DNA from: Candidatus Zixiibacteriota bacterium
GTDB taxonomy: Bacteria; Zixibacteria; MSB-5A5; GN15; JAAZOE01
Length of the DNA stretch: 64,000 nucleotides
Assembly: GCA_036480375.1 (NCBI GenBank)
Contig: JAZGGI010000024.1
Coordinates: 233,809-297,808, forward strand
Direction: 5' to 3'
Shown here: piece after piece, positions 45,627 through 55,592 of the stretch
Layout: every line of letters starts with the position of its first letter
Numbering within the stretch: the first letter of the stretch is position 1
Notes under the pieces: model-generated
Database searches by the model: none
Told to the model about the DNA's origin: nothing
The model's input: the letters and a program-made list of their open reading frames with translations, nothing else
Position numbers and translations under genes: made by a program

Positions 45627-47075
45627 ATGTCTGAAATAAGAACTCGTATCGCTCCTTCGCCGTCAGGTTTTCTTCATGTCGGGACGGCCAGGACGGCCAT
45701 TGTCAACTGGCTCTACGCTCGTCATACGGGCGGTAAATTCATTCTGCGGATAGAGGATACCGACACTTCTCGCTCTTCGGAGGATATGGTTGATGCCATC
45801 ATCGATTCAATGAAATGGCTCGGACTCGATTGGGATGAAGGCCCGTATTTTCAATCTCAGCGGAGTGAACTATATCAACAATATCTGGAAAAACTGCTCA
45901 CCTCGGGAAATGCTTACCGCTGTTTCTGCACCCCCGAAGAACTCGCCGCCAAGCGCGAAAAAGCGAAAGCTGAAAAAGCCGATTATAAATACGACCGTAC
46001 CTGCCTGAGACTTAGCAAAGAAGAGATTGACAAAAACCTAAATCAAGACAAACTATTTGTTATAAGAATAAAAGTTCCCGAAGGAGAGACGAAATATGAT
46101 GATCTGGTGTACGGCGAAATGGTGCGCCAGAACAAAGATATTGAGGATTTTGTGGTGTGTCGCAACGACGGCCGGCCACTCTACAACTTTGTCGTAGTTG
46201 TCGACGATCATGAAATGAAAATCACCGATATTTTGCGCGGAAACGATCATCAGACCAACAGTTTCAAGCAGATACTAATTTATAATTCCCTCAATCTGCC
46301 GGTTCCTCGTATGGGCCATCTACCTCTGATTTTCGATGAAAGAAAAAAGAAAATATCAAAACGGGATAAAGCCGCCAACGCCTCCGATTACGCCAAAGAA
46401 GGCTTTCTGCCCGAAGCGGTAGTCAATTATCTTTCAATGTTGGGATGGTCGCCCAAAGATGACAGCGAAATCTTCACCATACCTGAATTAATAGAAAGTT
46501 TCTCTATCAATGGATTCAATAAATCTAACGCGATTTTTGACCCGGTCAAAATGAGACATTTCAATTCCGAGCATATTCGAAAAAAATCCAACCACGAATT
46601 GGCAACACTTCTCGCCCCGATGCTGATTGAGGCCGGAGTCTATACCAAATACGGATTTGAAACCCGCTGGCAATACCTGATGGAGGTTGTTGAACTCCTT
46701 AAAGACCGCGCCTCGGTATTGGATGAGTTTGTCGAACGCAGTCGTTACTTTTTTGAAGCCCCGCTTACGTATGAAGAGAAGGGCGTCAAAAAACAATTCA
46801 ATTCCGATAACGCCGACCGGCTCGACGAACTCGCCAACCGATTTGAAAAAATCGAAAGATTCAATCATGATAACCTTGAAAACTCGCTAAAAAATTATGC
46901 CGAAGAATTAGAAATAAAAACCGGACAGTTAATACATCCCACTCGCCTGGCGGTAACCGGAATGATTACCGGCCCGAGCCTGTACGCGCTTCTGGCCCTT
47001 ATCGGCCGTCAGGAAGTTGTCGAGCGGATGCGAACGGCAGCCCGGTATATCAGGGAAATGTTAAACAATGAATAA
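45627..47075 (+). CDS. gltX: Glutamyl-tRNA synthetase
   Basis: A 482-residue class I aminoacyl-tRNA synthetase. The HIGH-type motif is [13 protein letters not shown], and the KMSKS-type loop is [23 protein letters not shown], the glutamate-binding segment, is typical. Normal bacterial length with the C-terminal anticodon-binding helices. Its last eight bases overlap the glnS start, so the two related synthetases are coupled. Confidence 0.96.
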   Translation: MSEIRTRIAPSPSGFLHVGTARTAIVNWLYARHTGGKFILRIEDTDTSRSSEDMVDAIIDSMKWLGLDWDEGPYFQSQRSELYQQYLEKLLTSGNAYRCFCTPEELAAKREKAKAEKADYKYDRTCLRLSKEEIDKNLNQDKLFVIRIKVPEGETKYDDLVYGEMVRQNKDIEDFVVCRNDGRPLYNFVVVVDDHEMKITDILRGNDHQTNSFKQILIYNSLNLPVPRMGHLPLIFDERKKKISKRDKAANASDYAKEGFLPEAVVNYLSMLGWSPKDDSEIFTIPELIESFSINGFNKSNAIFDPVKMRHFNSEHIRKKSNHELATLLAPMLIEAGVYTKYGFETRWQYLMEVVELLKDRASVLDEFVERSRYFFEAPLTYEEKGVKKQFNSDNADRLDELANRFEKIERFNHDNLENSLKNYAEELEIKTGQLIHPTRLAVTGMITGPSLYALLALIGRQEVVERMRTAARYIREMLNNE

Positions 47076-48783
47076 TCCGAAACCATCCAAAGACCCAAAA
47101 GAAAAATCGCTCGATTTTATTCGGCAAATTATTGCCGATGATGTCGCCAGCGGCAAGCACGGAGGCAAAGTCATCACTCGCTTTCCCCCGGAACCCAACG
47201 GCTTTTTGCATATCGGCCACGCCAAATCCATCTGCCTGAATTTCGGAGCGGCTAAGGAACATGGCGGGATAACTCATTTGAGATTTGACGATACCAATCC
47301 CACGAAAGAAGAAACTAAATACGTTGACGCCATCAAAAACGATATCAAATGGCTCGAATTCGACTGGGGAGATCGCCTCCATTTCGCCTCGGATTATTTC
47401 GGAAAATTATATGATTATGCAGTTCAACTGATACAAATGGGCAAAGCCTATATCTGCGATTTGAACGCCGAGGAAATTCGTCAATACCGAGGTACTTTAA
47501 CCGAACCCGGAAAGGACAGTCCTTATCGTGACCGGTCAATTGAGGAAAACCTTGACCTTTTCGAACGCATGCGAGTCGGTGAGTTTCCCAATGGTTCCAG
47601 AACTCTGCGGGCTAAAATCGACATGGCTTCAGGCAATTTAAATATGCGCGACCCGGTAATATATCGCATCCTGCACGCCTCGCACCACCGAACCGGCGAC
47701 AAATGGTGCATATATCCGATGTATGATTTCACTCATTGTCTCTCGGATTCAATCGAGGGCATAACGCACTCCCTGTGCGATATATCCTTTGAAGACCATC
47801 GTCCGCTATATGACTGGGTTCTGGATGAGTTGAAAACCGAATGCCATCCTCAGCAAATCGAGTTTGCCCGACTTAATATTTCCTATACTGTCCTGAGTAA
47901 AAGAAAACTGCGTCAGCTTGTGGAGGCAAACATTATTTCCGGCTGGGATGATCCCCGCATGCCGACTTTATCAGGGCTTAGACGGCGGGGATATACGCCG
48001 CATGCCATCAGGGCTTTTTGCGATCATATCGGTGTGGCCAAACGGGAGAGTATGGTTGATCTAACTTTACTCGAATATTTCCTGCGCGAAGATTTGAACA
48101 AACATTCCCCCCGAGTGATGGCGGTTTTGCGTCCGCTGAAAGTAGTCATTGAAAACTATCAGGAAGACAAAGTCGATGAACTGGATTGCGTCAATAATCC
48201 TGAAGACCCCGAGGCCGGAACCCGCAAAGTTCCATTCTCTCATGAATTGTATATCGAAAGAGATGATTTCATGGAAGACCCGCCCAAAAAATTCTTCCGT
48301 TTGGCGCCGGGGCGGGAAGTCCGTTTGCGATATGCCTATTTTATTAAGTGCGAAGAAGTTATCAAAGACGACGACGGGAATGTTATCGAATTGCGCTGCA
48401 CCTACGATCCCGAAACCCGCGGCGGCAACGCTCCTGACGGACGAAAAGTAAAGGCCACGATGCACTGGGTTTCGGCTGTGCATTCCATCCCGGCCGAAGT
48501 CAGGCTCTACGATACGCTTTTTACTAAGGAAAATCCACTCGATGCTTCGGACGGGAAAGATTTTACTGAGCCGATAAACCCCGATTCGCTGGAAATTATT
48601 AAGAACTGCCGTGTGGAACCGTCTGTGGCAAATGCTCAACCGGGGGATAGATTTCAATTCGAACGGCTTGGATATTTTTGTGTAGATAATATAGATTCGA
48701 CGCCCGATAATCTTATTTTTAATCGAACCGTTACGCTCAGAGATACTTGGAAGAAAATCCAAAAGTCAATGAACAAATCGTAG
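47068..48783 (+). CDS. glnS: Glutaminyl-tRNA synthetase
   Basis: A 571-residue class I synthetase. [15 protein letters not shown] is the GlnRS form of the HIGH motif and VLSKRKL the KMSKS-type loop; [12 protein letters not shown] replaces the glutamate-type block. The two C-terminal beta barrels that read the anticodon are present. A dedicated GlnRS means this organism need not rely only on the Glu-tRNA(Gln) amidotransferase route. It overlaps gltX, from which it derives evolutionarily. Confidence 0.96.
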   Translation: MNNPKPSKDPKEKSLDFIRQIIADDVASGKHGGKVITRFPPEPNGFLHIGHAKSICLNFGAAKEHGGITHLRFDDTNPTKEETKYVDAIKNDIKWLEFDWGDRLHFASDYFGKLYDYAVQLIQMGKAYICDLNAEEIRQYRGTLTEPGKDSPYRDRSIEENLDLFERMRVGEFPNGSRTLRAKIDMASGNLNMRDPVIYRILHASHHRTGDKWCIYPMYDFTHCLSDSIEGITHSLCDISFEDHRPLYDWVLDELKTECHPQQIEFARLNISYTVLSKRKLRQLVEANIISGWDDPRMPTLSGLRRRGYTPHAIRAFCDHIGVAKRESMVDLTLLEYFLREDLNKHSPRVMAVLRPLKVVIENYQEDKVDELDCVNNPEDPEAGTRKVPFSHELYIERDDFMEDPPKKFFRLAPGREVRLRYAYFIKCEEVIKDDDGNVIELRCTYDPETRGGNAPDGRKVKATMHWVSAVHSIPAEVRLYDTLFTKENPLDASDGKDFTEPINPDSLEIIKNCRVEPSVANAQPGDRFQFERLGYFCVDNIDSTPDNLIFNRTVTLRDTWKKIQKSMNKS

Positions 48784-48808
48784 CGATTCGGATTTAGGAG
48801 TATAAGCG

Positions 48809-49594
48809 ATGGACAAAATGATTAGGTTTGCTTCGGCAATTATCCTGCTAATTGCGCTTGCGGGTATTTCCTGTATTGAGAAAAAACCGGAGGAAATTCC
48901 CGAAATTCCCTTAGAGCAGGAGATGGTTTTAATACCCGGTGGGGTATTTATCATGGGAGATTCTACCGAGGGCGACCATTACCCGCCTCACGAGGTTTCG
49001 ATTGATTCATTTTATGTTGATAAATATGAAGTAACCAACGCACAATTCTATCAATATTGCCAGGAAACAGACGCCATACTACCGGAATTCTGGGGCATGG
49101 CTGACTTTCACAGCGGAATGAATTATCCCAATCATCCGGTCACCGGCATTAGCTGGTCAGAAGCCAAATCATACGCCGAATGGGCCGGAAAAAGATTACC
49201 TACCGAAGCCGAATGGGAGTATGCCGCGCGGGGCGGTTTGAGCGGCAAAAAATATCCATCGGGAGATGAAATTGATTCAACTCTGGCCAATTACACGATA
49301 GACGGAGTCGCCAAAGGGACTATACCCGTTGGAAGTTTTGTCCCCAATCAATTCGGGCTCTATGATATGGCCGGAAATGCCAACGAGTGGGCTTTGGATT
49401 TCTACAGTGAATCATATTATTCAACCGGTCCGACTGATAACCCGACCGGTCCCGAAAAAGGCAGGTTCAAAATCATTCGCGGGGGAGGATGGCATTCTGG
49501 TCCTTATTGTAACCAGGTTTATTTCCGAAACGCCTTACCGCCCAACTGGAGGGATTTCAATATCGGATTCAGGTGCGCAAAAGATATTGAATAA
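48809..49594 (+). CDS. Lipoprotein with formylglycine-generating-enzyme (FGE-sulfatase/SUMF1) domain
   Basis: A 261-residue protein. The signal peptide ends in a lipobox-like GISC (Cys22). The rest is an FGE-type domain: MVLIPGGVFIMGDS, PPHEVSIDSFYVDKYEVTNAQF, RLPTEAEWEYAARGG, GLYDMAGNANEWALD, IRGGGWHSG and GFRCAKD. True formylglycine-generating enzymes need two active-site cysteines near the C-terminus. Here Cys occurs in SGPYCNQVYF and GFRCAKD, so activity is possible, but most lipoprotein members are of unknown role. It starts 26 bases after glnS. Confidence 0.88.
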   Translation: MDKMIRFASAIILLIALAGISCIEKKPEEIPEIPLEQEMVLIPGGVFIMGDSTEGDHYPPHEVSIDSFYVDKYEVTNAQFYQYCQETDAILPEFWGMADFHSGMNYPNHPVTGISWSEAKSYAEWAGKRLPTEAEWEYAARGGLSGKKYPSGDEIDSTLANYTIDGVAKGTIPVGSFVPNQFGLYDMAGNANEWALDFYSESYYSTGPTDNPTGPEKGRFKIIRGGGWHSGPYCNQVYFRNALPPNWRDFNIGFRCAKDIE

Positions 49595-49655
49595 TTTGCG
49601 TAACAGGGTGTAATTGTTGTAGACTATGGTTTGTAAATTTAATCGGGTGGATGCC

Positions 49656-49820
49656 ATGACTGAAAAAATTGAAAAGCTGAAAAAAGAAATTGAACGACTC
49701 GAACAGGGAATCGAAAAGAATCACTTCGGTCGCTTATTCGATAAAAGCAAAGAGTCCAAAGATCATAAACGATTGAAAAAACTGAGAAAAGAACTTAAAG
49801 AATTGGAAAAGACATCATAA
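49656..49820 (+). CDS. Small coiled-coil protein
   Basis: A 54-residue, highly charged helical protein with heptad-like spacing (KIEKLKKEIERLEQGI; RLKKLRKELKELEK). GGGTGG five bases before ATG 49656 supports this start over ATG 49626. No family is recognised. It lies 61 bases after the FGE-type gene and 35 before a ferritin-like gene. It could be an oligomerisation or stress-related peptide; the function is not visible. Confidence 0.6.
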   Translation: MTEKIEKLKKEIERLEQGIEKNHFGRLFDKSKESKDHKRLKKLRKELKELEKTS

Positions 49821-49855
49821 GTTCTTTTCCGGGCATTAGAATGTGAGAGTAATTT

Positions 49856-50353
49856 ATGTCATCCGACGCACTATCAAAAGATGTAATTAAGCAGGCTATC
49901 GTGGCCGAAATTGACGGTCAGAAATTCTATAAATTCCTGTCGGTTAAAGCCACCAATCCGGACGCCAAACGCAAACTTAATAATCTGGCTCAGGATGAAT
50001 TCAACCATGAGGCGCTGCTTATAAAAATGTACAAAGATATTTACGGCGAAGAAGTAGATGAATTGCCAAAAGAAGGTGTCAGCGTTTTATCTAAGTTTTT
50101 TACCGATCATCGTGAAGACGAAAATTTATCGGAAATGCAATATATTGATATGGCCATTGAAGCCGAACTGGCCGCTACCAACTATTACAGGAACGGTTCG
50201 GCGACCGCTCCTAACGATAAAATTAAAAAAGTCTGCGAGGATATGGCCGCAGAAGAATTCAGACATTATGAATCTTTGAAGGCGGAACGCGAGGCAATAT
50301 CTGGCGGACATTTCTGGTTCGGTTTTGATGAGGGGGCGCCATTAGAAGATTAA
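49856..50353 (+). CDS. Ferritin-like/rubrerythrin-type diiron protein
   Basis: A 165-residue four-helix bundle. Two E-x-x-H-type metal sites are visible: AEIDGQKFYKFL with LAQDEFNHEALL, and AIEAELAATNYY with MAAEEFRHYESL, as in the rubrerythrin/VIT1-like ferritin family. The rubredoxin-like C-terminal domain of full rubrerythrin is missing. Such proteins reduce peroxide or handle iron. The next two genes are peroxiredoxin-like, so this is an oxidative-stress group. Confidence 0.88.
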   Translation: MSSDALSKDVIKQAIVAEIDGQKFYKFLSVKATNPDAKRKLNNLAQDEFNHEALLIKMYKDIYGEEVDELPKEGVSVLSKFFTDHREDENLSEMQYIDMAIEAELAATNYYRNGSATAPNDKIKKVCEDMAAEEFRHYESLKAEREAISGGHFWFGFDEGAPLED

Positions 50354-50403
50354 ATCCACGATCAATGCCATATTAATTTCTGCAGGGCAAGAGGGAAAAT
50401 CAT

Positions 50404-50862
50404 ATGCTAAACGTAGGAGATAAGGCTCCTGATTTTACGCTCCCATCCCATTTGGGTGAAAAAATAATGCTGTCGGATTACCGGGGACAAAAAAACGTTG
50501 TCATCGCGTTTTATCCGCTTAACTGGACTCCGATTTGTAGCGGTCAAATCCCCGGGTACCAGGAAGAATTAAAACGATTTGAAGCGTTCAATACGCAGGT
50601 GTTGGCGATTTCGGTTGATTCGATTCCGAGCCATGAATCTTGGGCGTATTCTATGGGGGGAATCGACTATCCGTTGCTCTCGGATTTCTGGCCCCACGGG
50701 GATGTGGCCAAGAAATACGGCGCCTTGACCGATATGGGCTTTACCGAGCGGTTGATATTAGTTGTCGATAAAGAAGGCATTATCAGGTATATCGATCATC
50801 ATGATTTGGATGATGAGCCCGACGTTGAGGAACTATTCAGAGTCCTCGCGGAACTAAAATAA
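50404..50862 (+). CDS. Peroxiredoxin (AhpC/TSA family)
   Basis: A 152-residue thioredoxin-fold peroxidase. The peroxidatic cysteine lies in [17 protein letters not shown], following the P-x3-T-x2-C pattern. [14 protein letters not shown] and the [11 protein letters not shown] region are typical of AhpE/BCP-like members. No second conserved Cys for an intramolecular disulfide is seen, so it is probably of the 1-Cys type. It follows the ferritin-like gene by 50 bases and precedes a shortened paralogue. Confidence 0.93.
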   Translation: MLNVGDKAPDFTLPSHLGEKIMLSDYRGQKNVVIAFYPLNWTPICSGQIPGYQEELKRFEAFNTQVLAISVDSIPSHESWAYSMGGIDYPLLSDFWPHGDVAKKYGALTDMGFTERLILVVDKEGIIRYIDHHDLDDEPDVEELFRVLAELK

Positions 50863-50931
50863 ATTTTTTGCGCAAATTTATCCGAGCAACGTAATTATCT
50901 CAAAATTAATAATCATTGAGGTGGTGTTGGT

Positions 50932-51294
50932 TTGTTTAATATTGGCGATAAAGCGCCCTATTTCAATCTCGACGGCTCAAGGGATTCAGCCTTTCGTTTA
51001 GCTGCCCTTGAGGGGGAACGGAAGAAATTCGAGAAACTAAATACAGAAATCTTAGGAATTAATCCCGCATCAGTCAAATCCCATGAAAATTATTGCGATA
51101 AAAAAGGATTTGAATTTACAATATTATCTGACCCGGATAAGAAAATAGCGAAAAAATATGATTCTCTCAATACAGGGGGAATGTTGATACGGCGCTCGGT
51201 TTACGTCATCGAATCCGTCGGCAAGATTATATTCGCCGAAAAAGGAATGCCTGAAAATCAGAAAATGATGGACGCCATTATGGTAGTATCATGA
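50932..51294 (+). CDS. Peroxiredoxin-like protein lacking the catalytic-cysteine segment
   Basis: A 120-residue relative of the preceding gene and of BCP. It keeps the start (NIGDKAPYFNLDG) and the second half (EILGINPASVKSHENYC, FTILSDPDKKIAKKYDS), but the segment of about 25-30 residues that should carry the Y-P-x3-T-x2-C site is gone, replaced by SAFRLAALEGERKKFEKL. There is no frameshift. The only cysteine (NYC) sits elsewhere. Start is TTG 50932 with GAGGTGG upstream. Either an internally deleted, decaying gene or a non-peroxidase variant. Confidence 0.75.
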   Translation: MFNIGDKAPYFNLDGSRDSAFRLAALEGERKKFEKLNTEILGINPASVKSHENYCDKKGFEFTILSDPDKKIAKKYDSLNTGGMLIRRSVYVIESVGKIIFAEKGMPENQKMMDAIMVVS

Positions 51295-51309
51295 AATGAT
51301 TTTGATTTC

Positions 51310-51338
51310 TTGACGCCGCCAACAAAAATTTATATAAT
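51310..51338 (+). promoter_or_regulatory. Sigma-70 promoter for nadA
   Basis: TTGACG (51310-51315), 17-nt spacer, TATAAT (51333-51338), about 80 bases before the nadA ATG. Near consensus. Confidence 0.75.
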
Positions 51339-51420
51339 CCTCGCAAAAGAAAACTATTACGCCGAAAATTTTTGCGTATAATATTGAATATGATTTCGGC
51401 GGGATAAGGGACAAAATTGT

Positions 51421-52500
51421 ATGTATTTTGCGGTACCGGATAAATATCGTCAAGCGACTGATGAGGAATTAAAGCAATCCATCCTTGACGCCAAAAAATC
51501 GATGGGCTCAAGAATGACAATTTTGGCTCATCATTATCAGCGTCTCGAAGTCGCGTTCATGGGGGATTTTGTAGGCGATTCCTACGATCTGTCAAAAACC
51601 GCTTCACAGCGTAAAGATTCGGAGTTCATTGTTTTTTGCGGCGTCCATTTCATGGCCGAATCGGCCGATATTCTATCGGGCGATAATCAAAAAGTGTATT
51701 TGCCCAATCCACTGGCCGGATGTCCTATGGCGGATATGGCCGATATCGATGATGTCCTGGCCGCCTGGGACTATCTGAAAGATATGGGCGTCTCCGAAAA
51801 AACAATTCCGGTATCATATATGAATTCCGCCGCCCAGTTAAAAGCCTTTTGCGGCCGGGAAGGCGGATTGATTTGCACTTCATCAAACGCGAAAGCCGCT
51901 TATAATTGGGCTCTTGAACGGGGAGAAAAAATATTCTTTTTCCCCGATGAAAACCTCGGATATAACACCGGTCGATGGCTCGGTTTTTCCGATGACGAAA
52001 TGGTTGTTTGGGATTTTCGAAGCGACAGCGGTGGGATTGATCCTGACCGTCTGCGCCGAGCGAAATTAATTCTCTGGAAAGGCCATTGTCACGTTCATAC
52101 TAATTTCACAGCGAAGCATGTGGATGAGGTGCGCCAGCAATTCCCTGATGCCAAAGTCGCGGTTCACCCGGAATGCACCTGGGAAGTGGTCGATAAAGCC
52201 GATGCCGTTGGTTCGACGAAATTTCTGGTTAATTTTATCAAAGAACAACAGGCAGGATCGACGATAGCGGTTGGAACGGAGATAAATTTAATCAATCGCA
52301 TGGCTCATACTTATCCCAATAAGAAAATATTCGAGCTGTCCGGACAGAAATGCCCGGTATGCGCCAATATGTATCGTACGACATTAGCTGACTTGGCGAA
52401 TACCATTGAAAATCTTGATAGTTTTGACCGAATTGTGGTTCCTGAAGATATCAAGTCGGAAGCCAGAATCGCATTAAAACGTATGCTTGAAGTATATTGA
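51421..52500 (+). CDS. nadA: Quinolinate synthase
   Basis: A 359-residue cytoplasmic [4Fe-4S] enzyme making quinolinate from iminoaspartate and dihydroxyacetone phosphate, for NAD. The three cluster ligands are Cys101 (AGCPMADM), Cys252 (HPECTWEVV) and Cys311 or Cys314 (GQKCPVCANM). TILAHHYQ and GVHFMAESADIL are standard. nadB and nadC are not in the window; nadE lies at 57167. Confidence 0.96.
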   Translation: MYFAVPDKYRQATDEELKQSILDAKKSMGSRMTILAHHYQRLEVAFMGDFVGDSYDLSKTASQRKDSEFIVFCGVHFMAESADILSGDNQKVYLPNPLAGCPMADMADIDDVLAAWDYLKDMGVSEKTIPVSYMNSAAQLKAFCGREGGLICTSSNAKAAYNWALERGEKIFFFPDENLGYNTGRWLGFSDDEMVVWDFRSDSGGIDPDRLRRAKLILWKGHCHVHTNFTAKHVDEVRQQFPDAKVAVHPECTWEVVDKADAVGSTKFLVNFIKEQQAGSTIAVGTEINLINRMAHTYPNKKIFELSGQKCPVCANMYRTTLADLANTIENLDSFDRIVVPEDIKSEARIALKRMLEVY

Positions 52501-52547
52501 TACGTTTCATCCGGGGGGCTGCTATCAATAATAAATTGGAGGTTGCA

Positions 52548-53810
52548 ATGACATTTGAAGTTGTCGTTCCCCAGATGGGGGAATCTGTGTTGGAAGGAAC
52601 AATTGTCGAGTGGAAAGTTGCCGAAGGTGATAGAGTAACGGTCAATCAACCGCTGGTTGAAATTATGACCGATAAAGTCAATGTCGAAATTCCATCCGAA
52701 GTTGATGGCGTCATAGAAAAATTACATGCTCAACCTGACGATGTCGTTCCGGTCGGGACCCTGATTTGTACCATAAACACTTCCGGAGATGTTCCCCAAG
52801 CGGCTCCCGATAAGAAGACCGCAACCCCGCCTAAAGAAACCACTCCAGAGCCGCAGGCTGCTGCCCCTCAACCTCCACAGCCAACCGTATCCGGCAAAAA
52901 ACCGAAGATGGCTCCCGCAGTTCGTAAACTTGTTCGTGATTTTGGATTGGATCCCGCTGCCATATCAGGAACCGGCCCCGATGGCCGCATCACAAAGGAA
53001 GATGTCAAGAAAGCCGCCGCTGCCCGTTCCGTGGTAGCCAAGGCGCAACCCACCGCAACTACCACAAAAATGCCGATCTATTCTCCCCCCGCGGCATCTG
53101 CCGGAGAACAACTCGAAGAACGTATTCCTCTGGTTGGCGCTCGAAAATCAATCGCCGAACACATGGTGCGTTCCAAACAAACATCAGCGCATGTTACTAC
53201 TTTTGAAGACTGCGATTTTACGGAATTGGTTACATACCGGAATAAATACAAAGACAGCTTTTATCAAACCTACGGCGCCAAGCTTACCTTTATGCCGTTT
53301 ATAATTAATGCGGCAGTTGAAGCCTTAAAGGAATTTCCGACACTTAACGCCTCTATGACTGATACCGAAATCATTATCAAAAAATATTACAATATCGGTG
53401 TCGCCGTGGCGCGAGAAAGCGGACTTATCGTCCCCGTCGTGAAAAACGCGGAGCTCAAATCAATTATTGACCTTGCTGTTGAAATTAATAACCTTGGTGA
53501 ACGGGCCCGTGATGACAAGTTGACTCTTGATGACGTGCAGGGCGGAACCTTCACCATCACTAACGCCGGTATGTTTGGCGCCACCGCCTCGACGCCGATT
53601 ATCAATCAGCCTCAGGTCGCTGTTCTGGGCGTTCATAATATTTCCGAAAAGCCGGTTGTACGAGAAGGCCAAATCGTCATCCGTTCCATGTCAACCTTCG
53701 GCTTATCATTCGATCACCGATTAATCGACGGCCATACGGCGGTTCAATTCTTGCATCGTTTAATCGAATACCTGGAATCGCCGATGCTGCTGTCTATGAG
53801 ACTTCGTTGA
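52548..53810 (+). CDS. 2-oxoacid dehydrogenase complex E2 (dihydrolipoyl acyltransferase)
   Basis: A 420-residue core subunit. Residues 1-80 are a lipoyl domain with Lys43 (MTDKVNVEIP); a Pro/Ala-rich linker follows; a peripheral subunit-binding domain lies at about 122-160 (MAPAVRKLVRDFGLD); the catalytic domain ends with His390 and Asp394 in SFDHRLIDGH. The substrate (pyruvate, oxoglutarate or branched-chain) is not decided by sequence. GGAGG 5 bases before ATG 52548 rules out the upstream in-frame start. E1 and E3 genes are absent here, but the stop overlaps lipB, which supplies the lipoyl precursor, so maturation and core are coexpressed. Confidence 0.93.
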   Translation: MTFEVVVPQMGESVLEGTIVEWKVAEGDRVTVNQPLVEIMTDKVNVEIPSEVDGVIEKLHAQPDDVVPVGTLICTINTSGDVPQAAPDKKTATPPKETTPEPQAAAPQPPQPTVSGKKPKMAPAVRKLVRDFGLDPAAISGTGPDGRITKEDVKKAAAARSVVAKAQPTATTTKMPIYSPPAASAGEQLEERIPLVGARKSIAEHMVRSKQTSAHVTTFEDCDFTELVTYRNKYKDSFYQTYGAKLTFMPFIINAAVEALKEFPTLNASMTDTEIIIKKYYNIGVAVARESGLIVPVVKNAELKSIIDLAVEINNLGERARDDKLTLDDVQGGTFTITNAGMFGATASTPIINQPQVAVLGVHNISEKPVVREGQIVIRSMSTFGLSFDHRLIDGHTAVQFLHRLIEYLESPMLLSMRLR

Positions 53811-54505
53811 TGACCCCGACCTATTTCGGCTGGAAAATGAATCTGGGTCAGCGTCCTTATAAGGCCGCTCATGAATGGCAAAAACGGATGGTGCGCTATC
53901 GATTAAACGGCATGATCCGTGATACTATCTTTTACACCACCCATCCTCATGTCATTACCATCGGCCGCGATTTCCAGAACTCATGTCCGTTGAATATAGA
54001 CGAGATAGAAGTACATCAAATATCCCGTGGAGGAGGCATAACCTATCATGGCCCGGGGCAACTGGTTATTTATCCCATATTTGATCTGCGCCGAAGAGGC
54101 CGAGATTTACGAGCATTTATTCATAACATTGAGGAAGGCATCATCCGCGCCTTTGACGATTACAATCTCAAATGCGGCCGCAAAAATGATCATATTGGTG
54201 TCTGGGTCAAAGATCATAAAATCGCATCGATTGGCGTAGCCGTTCAGCGATGGATTTCATTTCATGGCGCGGCCGTCAACCTGACGACTGACCTCAATAA
54301 ATTCTATATGATCAATCCCTGTGGACTGACACCGGAAACGATGACCAGCGCCGAAAAAGAAATTAATCAGAAAATCACTCTGGATGATTTTGAATCTAAT
54401 CTCAGCGAGCATTACTCCAAAATCTTCGACACGAAATTTGATGCTATTGACATGAACGAATTGGCGGAAATTATCGATCTCGAAGAATCTTCGCAAACAT
54501 TATAA
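53810..54505 (+). CDS. lipB: Octanoyl-[acyl carrier protein]:protein N-octanoyltransferase
   Basis: A 231-residue enzyme moving octanoyl groups from ACP to lipoyl domains. Motifs: SRGGGITYHGPGQLVIYP, the catalytic Lys137 in HKIASIGV, HGAAVNLTTDL, and the catalytic Cys171 in NPCGL. ATG 53810 overlaps the E2 stop (TGATG). lipA is not in the window. The adjacent E2 is an evident substrate. Confidence 0.95.
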   Translation: MTPTYFGWKMNLGQRPYKAAHEWQKRMVRYRLNGMIRDTIFYTTHPHVITIGRDFQNSCPLNIDEIEVHQISRGGGITYHGPGQLVIYPIFDLRRRGRDLRAFIHNIEEGIIRAFDDYNLKCGRKNDHIGVWVKDHKIASIGVAVQRWISFHGAAVNLTTDLNKFYMINPCGLTPETMTSAEKEINQKITLDDFESNLSEHYSKIFDTKFDAIDMNELAEIIDLEESSQTL

Positions 54506-54580
54506 AAATTTTCCCGATGTTGTTGACGGAGGCTACTCATTGGCGTAAATAGAAATAAGCTCTTGATTAAATTTTAGCGG

Positions 54581-55480
54581 TTATCGCGTCGCGGTGGTCG
54601 CTTTTTTTTCGAGAACTTTCATCAAAATCACTCCCCCGACAATTAATAGTCCGCCAAAAATTTCTTTGATGGAAGGGAAGGAGTTAAGAATCGCCAATGC
54701 CACAATGGCCGCAAAAAACGGCTGGCTCTGGACGATTATCGACGAGCGAGAAATATTAATGTATTTCATTGCCTTTAGATAACCGGTACGACCCATATAC
54801 GGCAGTAAAAAAGCGGTCAGAGCGAGAAGACCCAATAATCTTATATCGGTAATGAATACGAGTTTGCTGGTGATAATCCCCGCAATTATGAAAATGCCTG
54901 ACATAAATATCCCTCGGTAAAAAATATAACTGCGATGATTTATCCAATCGATCTTCCATTTGGTCAGAACCTCTGCGGTCCCAAAAAACAGCGAACCCAA
55001 AGTGACTAGCGTTACCGTGCGAGAAAGTTCAATTGAAGCGTTATATCTCATAACAAATATCCCTGCAACGACTATTATCAGACCGAAGACTTCCGATTTT
55101 TGAAGTCGTTCTTTTAAGAATATGGCCGCCAGAATTATCGTTGAGACTAATTCCAATCGAGACAAAAACGAAACCGTCGCCGGTTCCGAAAAACTCAGAG
55201 CCGTAAACAGGCAATATGTAGCGGCGGAAAAAAATATTGCCACTATCGCAAAAAATCCAATCTGAGCGGGAGGGATAAATAACGTCTCTTTCAATTTACG
55301 ATTAAATCCGGCGTCGATTAATATAATCACCGAACCAAATAAAAACATATAAGCGTTAAATACAATCGGGGGGAGAGTCAGCAAAAGCGTTTTAGCGACC
55401 GTAAATCCTCCGCCGGTGGCGAGGGCTGAGACAGTCGCCCAAATATCGCCCTTTAATCGAGGAGATTTAACTCCATTCAT
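54581..55480 (-). CDS. EamA-family (DMT superfamily) transporter
   Basis: A 299-residue inner-membrane protein with ten predicted helices in two repeated five-helix EamA units (about 10-145 and 155-290). Phrases such as LSRLELVSTIILAAIFLKERL and SIIVQSQPFFAAIVALAIL are the fourth-helix signatures that define the family. Substrate unknown (amino acids, sugars or nucleotide derivatives in known members). Convergent with lipB, with 75 bases between. Confidence 0.9.
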   Translation of the reverse strand: MNGVKSPRLKGDIWATVSALATGGGFTVAKTLLLTLPPIVFNAYMFLFGSVIILIDAGFNRKLKETLFIPPAQIGFFAIVAIFFSAATYCLFTALSFSEPATVSFLSRLELVSTIILAAIFLKERLQKSEVFGLIIVVAGIFVMRYNASIELSRTVTLVTLGSLFFGTAEVLTKWKIDWINHRSYIFYRGIFMSGIFIIAGIITSKLVFITDIRLLGLLALTAFLLPYMGRTGYLKAMKYINISRSSIIVQSQPFFAAIVALAILNSFPSIKEIFGGLLIVGGVILMKVLEKKATTATR

Positions 55481-55592
55481 GCTTTATTCGCTTCGATTTT
55501 AAGAAACATATTGGAGCCAATATATGCAGGACGTATTTCAATGCCAACAATTAATAATCTTTGAAAGCTGTTGGGATATAACTGATTTCAGT

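Noticed and set aside
48067..48762. 231-residue open frame antisense to glnS
   Set aside because: Lies wholly inside glnS, whose motifs are intact; no independent support.
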